From Polaromonas sp. (lineage in GTDB: Bacteria; Pseudomonadota; Gammaproteobacteria; Burkholderiales; Burkholderiaceae_C), in contig JAHFQQ010000074.1 in assembly GCA_023259235.1 (NCBI GenBank), positions 2,518 through 13,292 on the forward strand: a DNA stretch of 10,775 nt, written 5' to 3'. Both the position numbers and the translations under genes were made by a program. Position 1 is the stretch's first letter. Each line of letters opens with the position of its first letter. The notes under the pieces were generated by a model. The model saw only the letters and a program-made list of their open reading frames with translations. It had not been told where the DNA came from and made no database searches. Positions 6,816 through 10,775 of this stretch are shown one piece after another.

Positions 6816-7214
6816 ATGACTATCCTCGTCGCCTACGTTTCACGCCCCGAAGGCCGGGCTGCACTCGACAAGGCCATTGAAATTTCGAAGGAGCGCCAGG
6901 AGCCGCTGCTGATCGTGAACGCCGGCCCCGGCGGCCAGCAGGAGGATGCCTCGTTGGTGCCCGCGTATGAAGTCGAACAGATTGAAGAACAGATTGCTGC
7001 TCAAGGTATTCAGGGTGAATTCAAGCAGTTTGTCCGGGGCAAGAATGCCGTGGACGAAATCAACGACCTGGTCGAAACGCGCGATATCTCCATTCTCATC
7101 ATCGGCCTGCGCAAGCGCAATGCTTTGGGCAAGCTCATTATGGGCAGCGTCGCACAGGATATCTTGATGACCGTACCCTGCCCGGTACTGTGCGTGAAAG
7201 CTGAAGGCGCCTGA
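6816..7214 (+). CDS. Universal stress protein, single Usp domain
   Basis: This 132-aa protein shows the UspA fold signature: an N-terminal strand MTILVAYVSRPEGRAALDKA, a middle stretch ending in ISILIIGLRKR, and a C-terminal GKLIMGSVAQDILM followed by PCPVLCVK. Usp proteins are small cytoplasmic, often ATP-binding, dimeric stress proteins. The usual ATP motif is G-2x-G-9x-G-(S/T). Here the first Gly is present (IIG), the second is replaced by Lys (G-L-R-K), and the final GS is kept, so nucleotide binding may be altered. The start at 6816 is chosen from the AAGGAGA site; an upstream in-frame ATG at 6750 would add residues unlike the family. It follows the DUF1330 gene by 84 nt and may belong to the importer operon or have its own promoter. 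Confidence 0.88.
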   Translation: MTILVAYVSRPEGRAALDKAIEISKERQEPLLIVNAGPGGQQEDASLVPAYEVEQIEEQIAAQGIQGEFKQFVRGKNAVDEINDLVETRDISILIIGLRKRNALGKLIMGSVAQDILMTVPCPVLCVKAEGA

Positions 7215-7282
7215 GCCTGCGGGATTCCGTGTCACGCCGCTCCAGCATCGCCCAAGCATGCGCGAAACGCGAAACGACGTAA

Positions 7283-7316
7283 CACGCTCCACTTGCAAAA
7301 AGAGCGTGCGCTTTAT
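7283..7316 (+). terminator. Possible terminator downstream of the USP gene
   Basis: CACGCTC (7283-7289) is the reverse complement of GAGCGTG (7302-7308), with a 12-nt loop. CGCTTTATT follows. The stem is short and the T run is interrupted, so this is a weak candidate for the end of the importer operon. Confidence 0.35.
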
Positions 7317-7571
7317 TGGCTTTGCTGGCCGCGCGTCCACCGGCGGCGCCAGCCCCGGCGCGTCGCTGCTCACGGCTACCGAATTGCTCACTCCCCCGCA
7401 CCCGAAGCGCAGTACCACGACGTGGTGCGCGGCGACACCTTGTCGGCCATCGCCAAGAAGTACTACGGCGACGCGAGCAAGTACCCGAAAATCTTTGAAG
7501 CCAACAAGCCGATGCTGAGCGACCCGGACAAGATTTATCCGGGCCAGAAGCTGCGTATCCCACCGCTGTAA
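7293..7571 (+). CDS. LysM-domain fragment, Kbp/YgaU-like C-terminal half, probably truncated
   Basis: The region from about 7410 to 7568 encodes a complete LysM domain: YHDVVRGDTLSAIAKKYYGD, then KIFEANKPMLSDPDKIYPGQ and LRIPPL. This closely resembles the C-terminal half of E. coli Kbp/YgaU, a potassium-binding BON-LysM protein. The BON half is absent. The 40 residues before the domain, read from a TTG at 7293, are Arg/Trp-rich and look non-coding, and no Shine-Dalgarno sequence is present. The other two frames upstream show no BON remnant either. It is therefore either a decayed kbp-like gene that lost its N-terminus or a short LysM protein whose start I cannot place. The frame stays open back to the USP stop at 7212-7214. 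The domain call is firm; whether the gene is alive is uncertain. Confidence 0.6.
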   Translation: MQKERALYWLCWPRVHRRRQPRRVAAHGYRIAHSPAPEAQYHDVVRGDTLSAIAKKYYGDASKYPKIFEANKPMLSDPDKIYPGQKLRIPPL

Positions 7572-7577
7572 GATTTG

Positions 7578-7598
7578 GCTCTGCCGCCAAGGCAGAGC
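7578..7598. terminator. Perfect hairpin just after the LysM stop
   Basis: GCTCTGCC (7578-7585) and GGCAGAGC (7591-7598) form an 8-bp GC-rich stem with a 5-nt loop, starting 6 nt after the TAA. No T run follows on either strand. It could end the LysM transcript or protect its 3' end. Confidence 0.45.
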
Positions 7599-7609
7599 GC
7601 GCGCCAACC

Positions 7610-7646
7610 GCCGCGCCTTTCATCCCGGCTGAGAAATGAAAGCGGC
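7610..7646. repeat. Inverted repeat in the convergent intergenic region
   Basis: GCCG plus CTTTCAT (7610-7613, 7617-7623) pair with ATGAAAG plus CGGC (7636-7642, 7643-7646). This gives an 11-bp stem with a 3-nt bulge and a 12-nt loop. It lies between the convergent LysM and HVA1-like genes and may be part of a bidirectional stop region. No T tract is seen. Confidence 0.4.
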
Positions 7647-7797
7647 AACCTCGGCGGATCCGGGCTCGGCAAGTTTTGCTGGAGCCCAAGACTGCAACTG
7701 ATCGACGGGAATCTGCGCACCATGTCTGGCGATCGCACGGGCGCGTATGGGCTCGTACGCGTTTTAACCTCAACCACGCCGTTTGGCCGGTGCACAC

Positions 7798-8016
7798 CTA
7801 CTTGCTTCGCGTCAACGCCTTTCCGGAGTGGATGACGACTGCCGGCTCACCCGGGTGATGGTCGTTCTGTGTAATCGAGTACATCGTGTTGTCGGCGGTG
7901 GTCCCTTCCTTGTGGACACCCTTCACAGTGCCGTGACCTATGGCGCTGCGATTGTGCCGGGTGACTTTCGTGCCCGTTGGAATCGTTTCGAACGTTGCTT
8001 TCTTCGCTGTCGTCAT
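7798..8016 (-). CDS. Small HVA1-like (Tudor/SH3-type) hypothetical protein
   Basis: This 72-aa basic protein begins MTTAKKATFETIPTGTKVTR. A strong AGGAGAA stands 5 nt before its ATG (8016-8014), which argues that it is a real gene. I do not recognise a named family outright. Its layout parallels the HVA1/DUF2945 protein encoded at 8328-8537: a G-T-K-V opening, a G-x-G-x-V-x-x-V-H-K block, a Y-S-I strand, and a closing V-I-H-S-G-K-A-L that lines up with I-A-M-H-K-G-A-A-M. It therefore looks like a divergent paralogue with the same small beta-barrel fold (inference). It is the last gene of the minus-strand set behind the transketolase. It has no signal peptide or membrane segment. Confidence 0.68.
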   Translation of the reverse strand: MTTAKKATFETIPTGTKVTRHNRSAIGHGTVKGVHKEGTTADNTMYSITQNDHHPGEPAVVIHSGKALTRSK

Positions 8017-8061
8017 GATGCTTCTCCTGCCTGGTCAGTAAATCCGCACTTGCGCATAATT

Positions 8062-8273
8062 TCATCGGCTCGGCTCATGATTTTGCCCGCGCCGCCACCA
8101 AGCGTCTGAAAAGCCGAAAGTATCGGTCGAAGGCGATTGTGTCTGTTCGGCAGCGTACGCATGGCGCGTTTCGGCCTGCAGTTGGCGCGTGGTATGTACT
8201 TTCATGATCTTGCCACTGACATGGCGACCTGGGAATGCCCTGTCGCTTGATCGCCGATCTTGAATTTCGCCAT
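8062..8273 (-). pseudogene. Degenerate second copy of an HVA1/DUF2945 gene (frameshift)
   Basis: An ATG at 8273-8271 with AGAGGTAA 6 nt upstream starts MAKFKIGDQ, which parallels MTTKFKVGDH of the intact HVA1 gene next door. The frame then stops after 23 codons. A second frame from about 8230 reads GRHVSGKIMKVHT, matching AGHVSGRIIKVHT of the neighbour, and continues through TRHAYAAEQ, comparable with THHASTEEP, before losing similarity. It ends at the TGA at 8064-8062. The total span (212 nt against 210 for the intact gene) fits one frameshift plus drift at the 3' end. A different 49-codon frame (8162-8013) overlaps the fragment and ends in an ATGA overlap with the next gene. I cannot tell whether it is translated. 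Confidence 0.65.
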
Positions 8274-8327
8274 GCTGGATTACCTCTCAGACCGGCACCC
8301 GGCAGCTGAAGAACTCATGCTCACCTG

Positions 8328-8537
8328 TCAGATCTTGTGCATCGCGGCGCCCTTGTGCATGGCAATGTGCTCGGTCTTGTCGCTCCTGATTTCGTATTGC
8401 GGCTCTTCGGTGCTCGCGTGGTGCGTATAGCCTTTGTAGTCTGTGTCTTTCGTGTGCACTTTGATGATCCTGCCACTAACATGGCCGGCTTCCGAATTCC
8501 AGCGCACATGATCGCCCACCTTGAATTTCGTGGTCAT
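8328..8537 (-). CDS. HVA1/DUF2945 family Tudor-like small protein
   Basis: This 69-aa protein reads MTTKFKVGDHVRWNSEAGHV and then SGRIIKVHTKDTD, with a later EEPQYEIRSDKTEHIAMHKG and a C-terminal AAMHKI. This is the standard pattern of the 'hypervirulence-associated protein TUDOR domain' family (DUF2945): a small beta-barrel domain of unknown biochemical role, also common in non-pathogens. Length is normal. Its ATG (8537-8535) overlaps the TGA of transketolase (8536-8534), with an AAGGGA-like site inside the transketolase 3' end, so it is translationally coupled to that enzyme. A degenerate copy and a divergent relative follow downstream. Confidence 0.87.
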   Translation of the reverse strand: MTTKFKVGDHVRWNSEAGHVSGRIIKVHTKDTDYKGYTHHASTEEPQYEIRSDKTEHIAMHKGAAMHKI

Positions 8538-10600
8538 GATTCCCTTGCTCCAGCAGCTTTCAACAAGGCCCTGGCGCGCGCACAGACATTGTCGACGGTG
8601 AATCCGTATTCGCGCAGCAGAGCATCGGCTGGCGCGGAAGCGCCGAACCGCTCCACGCCGAGCACATCGCCCCTGTCGCCCACATAGCGGTGCCAGCCCT
8701 GCACCGCGCCCAGCTCAACGGCCAGACGCGTGGGCACAGACGGCGGCAGCACGGCGTCCCGTTCGGCGCGCGGCAGCGCATCGAACAATTCCCAGCTCGG
8801 CATCGACACGCAGCGTACCGCTATGCCTTCCGCCTGCAGACGTTCGGCCGCCTGCAGGATCAGGCTAACCTCCGAGCCCGTGGCGATCAGGATGAGCGCA
8901 GGTTTACTGTGGGGCGCATCGCTCAGCACATACGCGCCGCGCCGCAGGCCGTCGGCCGTCGCGTAGCGGCTACGATCCAATGTGGGGAGATCCTGCCGGG
9001 TCAGTGCCAGCAAGACGGGGCGATCACGTGTTTCAAGCGCAACGCGCCAGGCAACCGCGGTTTCATTTGCGTCGCAGGGCCGGATCACGGTGAGCTTGGG
9101 AATTGCCCGCAAACTGGCCAATTGTTCCACCGGCTGATGAGTGGGACCATCCTCGCCGAGCGCGATGCTGTCATGGGTAAACACATGCACCACGTGCAGC
9201 CCCATCAGCGCGGCCAGCCGGATCGGTGGGCGCATGTAGTCGGAAAAAATCAGAAAGGTCGATCCATAAGGAATAAAGCCCCCGTGTGCGGCAAGGCCGT
9301 TGACGACGGCACCCATTGCGTGTTCGCGCACGCCGAAGTGCAGGTTGCGTCCGGCGTAACTCCAGCCACCGCCATCGGAGCCCTGTTCATCCTCGCCTTG
9401 CAGGGGCGGAGGATTAAGGTCGCCCAGGCCTTTCAAGGCCGTTTTCGTCGATGGGTCAAGGTCAGCCGAGCCACCCGTCAGTGCTGGTAGTCGGGGCGCA
9501 ATTGCATTCATCAACTTGCCACCGGCAACGCGCGTGGCCATACCTTTGGCATCGGCGGGAAACACCGGAATGTCCGCATCCCAGCCCGGTGGCAGTTCAC
9601 CGCTCGAACGGCTCTGAAATTCGCGGGACAGATCCGTGAAGGTCCTGGCATAGGCGCTCATGCGCTCGTTCCACGCCGCTTCATCACGCGCCCCGAGCTC
9701 CAACGCTTTGCGGAAGTGCGCCAGCGCCTCGTCGGGCACCAAAAAGTCCGGCTCCGTCGGCCAACCCAGCTTCTGCTTGGTCTTGCGTACATTGTCCGCA
9801 CCGAGCGCCGAGCCGTGTGACTTGAAGCTGTCCTGTTCTGGAGAGCCATAACCGAGGTGGGTCCGAACCAGGATCAGCGATGGCCGCGCCGTTTCCGTGC
9901 AGGCAGCGCGCAAGGCTGCGTCGATCGCAGCCAGGTCATTGCCATCGGCCACGGTCACCGTATGCCAGCCATAGGCCTCGAAACGGGCTGCGCGATTTTC
10001 TGAAAAGGTAATGTCGGTCCCGGCGGACAAGGTCACGTAGTTGTCGTCGTACAGACAGGTGAGTTTGCCCAGCCGCAGGTGGCCAGCCAGCGAAGCCGCT
10101 TCCGACGCCACGCCTTCCATCAGGTCGCCATCGCTGACGATGGCCCATGTTCGATGATCCACCGGCGTGTGTCCATCACGGTTGTAACGCGCTGCCAGTT
10201 GCGCCTCGGCCATCGCCATGCCCACGGCATTGGCCATGCCCTGCCCGAGCGGGCCCGTCGTGACCTCGACGCCCGGGGTATGGCCGCGCTCGGGATGCCC
10301 TGGCGCCTTGCTGCCCCATTGGCGAAATTGCCTGATGTCATCCAGCGACAAGTCGTAACCGGTCACAAACAGCAGGCTGTACAGCAGCGCAGAACCATGC
10401 CCCGGCGACAGCACAAAGCGATCACGATCGGGCCACTGGGGGTTGCGCGGGTTGTACTTCAGGAAGCGGGTCCACAGCACGTAGGCCATCGGTGCGGCGC
10501 CCAGGGGCAACCCGGGATGGCCACTGTCCGCCTTTTGCACCATATCCACTGACAAAAAGCGCAGCGTGTTGATGCACTGCTGGTCGAGTTGGTCTGTCAT
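8534..10600 (-). CDS. tkt: Transketolase
   Basis: This 688-aa thiamine-diphosphate enzyme moves two-carbon ketol units between sugar phosphates in the non-oxidative pentose phosphate (or Calvin) pathway. Recognisable residues are H28 in SGHPG, GHG at 67-69, GPLGQG at 116-121, and SDGDLMEG (D157) with the DDN Asn N187 for Mg/ThDP binding. In the pyrimidine-binding domain are the catalytic Glu E426 in REHAM, H476-D477, and GEDGPTHQPVE at 482-492. The C-terminal domain follows. It is somewhat longer than E. coli TktA (663 aa), partly through a Gly/Pro/Asp/Glu-rich loop at about 391-412 just before the catalytic Glu. The start at 10600 is preferred over the in-frame start at 10660 because GAGGA lies 6 nt before it and the extra 20 residues are unlike the family. 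Its stop overlaps the HVA1 start. Confidence 0.96.
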   Translation of the reverse strand: MTDQLDQQCINTLRFLSVDMVQKADSGHPGLPLGAAPMAYVLWTRFLKYNPRNPQWPDRDRFVLSPGHGSALLYSLLFVTGYDLSLDDIRQFRQWGSKAPGHPERGHTPGVEVTTGPLGQGMANAVGMAMAEAQLAARYNRDGHTPVDHRTWAIVSDGDLMEGVASEAASLAGHLRLGKLTCLYDDNYVTLSAGTDITFSENRAARFEAYGWHTVTVADGNDLAAIDAALRAACTETARPSLILVRTHLGYGSPEQDSFKSHGSALGADNVRKTKQKLGWPTEPDFLVPDEALAHFRKALELGARDEAAWNERMSAYARTFTDLSREFQSRSSGELPPGWDADIPVFPADAKGMATRVAGGKLMNAIAPRLPALTGGSADLDPSTKTALKGLGDLNPPPLQGEDEQGSDGGGWSYAGRNLHFGVREHAMGAVVNGLAAHGGFIPYGSTFLIFSDYMRPPIRLAALMGLHVVHVFTHDSIALGEDGPTHQPVEQLASLRAIPKLTVIRPCDANETAVAWRVALETRDRPVLLALTRQDLPTLDRSRYATADGLRRGAYVLSDAPHSKPALILIATGSEVSLILQAAERLQAEGIAVRCVSMPSWELFDALPRAERDAVLPPSVPTRLAVELGAVQGWHRYVGDRGDVLGVERFGASAPADALLREYGFTVDNVCARARALLKAAGARES

Positions 10601-10606
10601 GGTCAA

Positions 10607-10611
10607 TCCTC
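10607..10611 (-). promoter_or_regulatory. Ribosome binding site fixing the transketolase start
   Basis: GAGGA on the minus strand lies 6 nt before the ATG at 10600-10598. It decides against the longer frame starting at 10660. Confidence 0.75.
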
Positions 10612-10706
10612 GTTGTTGCGGCCCGGAGGATGTGTCAATGTCGCGCCAGTGCGGTATCAACCATCTTTTGCGCCTGCTGCGGGATCAAATGTAGATGATC
10701 CTTGTA

Positions 10707-10735
10707 TTTAAAGCTCTCCACATGGCTTTTGTCAG
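10707..10735 (-). promoter_or_regulatory. tkt: Candidate sigma-70 promoter of the transketolase unit
   Basis: On the minus strand, CTGACA (10735-10730, five of six matches to -35) is followed after exactly 17 bases by TTTAAA (10712-10707, four of six matches to -10). Transcription would start near 10700, leaving a leader of about 100 nt. A short inverted repeat, CCGGT-4-ACCGG (10742-10755), lies just upstream. Found by eye only. Confidence 0.4.
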
Positions 10736-10775
10736 CAGTGCCCGGTCAAAACCGGAACAAAATCAATTGGATAAC

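Noticed and set aside
10633..10638. TTGACA on the minus strand close to the transketolase start
   Set aside because: A perfect -35 hexamer, but nothing like a -10 follows at 16-18 nt, and a promoter here would overlap the ribosome site.

Overview
The window looks like a chromosomal piece of a GC-rich proteobacterium, most likely a betaproteobacterium of the Burkholderiales type. That placement is an inference from base composition, GAGGA-type ribosome binding sites and the protein families; no rRNA or other phylogenetic marker is present. No tRNA, rRNA, CRISPR array or insertion sequence was seen.

Left end (1-801, minus strand): the N-terminal part of a FUSC-family inner-membrane protein runs off the left edge. 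Behind it lies a broken inositol-monophosphatase (SuhB-like) C-terminus carrying an amber stop at the conserved Trp and a frameshift. Positions 802-1464 hold no convincing gene. The last ~240 bases of that stretch are AT-rich and probably contain the promoter and control region of the next operon.

Centre (1465-7214, plus strand): a complete branched-chain-amino-acid-type (HAAT/Liv) ABC importer. The order is a twin-arginine (Tat)-type substrate-binding protein, a 162-nt gap with a strong hairpin, a LivH permease, a LivM permease fused to a LivG ATPase in one polypeptide, and a LivF ATPase whose ATG overlaps the preceding stop. Two small genes follow on the same strand: a DUF1330 protein and a single-domain universal stress protein (USP). 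The solute is not determined by the sequence; amino acids, amides, urea-like compounds and aromatic acids are all possible for this family.

Right part (7215-10775): a LysM fragment resembling the C-terminal half of Kbp/YgaU lies on the plus strand. Facing it on the minus strand is a transketolase gene whose stop overlaps the start of a 69-aa HVA1/DUF2945 Tudor-like protein. Downstream of that are a frameshifted second HVA1 copy and a third, divergent HVA1-like small protein. The order transketolase > HVA1 > degenerate HVA1 > HVA1-like suggests one transcription unit in which small stress-type proteins trail a pentose-phosphate-pathway enzyme.

No wholly new system is evident. The points most worth a second look are the HVA1-like tandem set coupled to transketolase, the LivM-LivG fusion operon with DUF1330 and USP genes attached, the palindrome at the 5' end of the binding-protein gene, and the decay of the SuhB, HVA1 and LysM genes.
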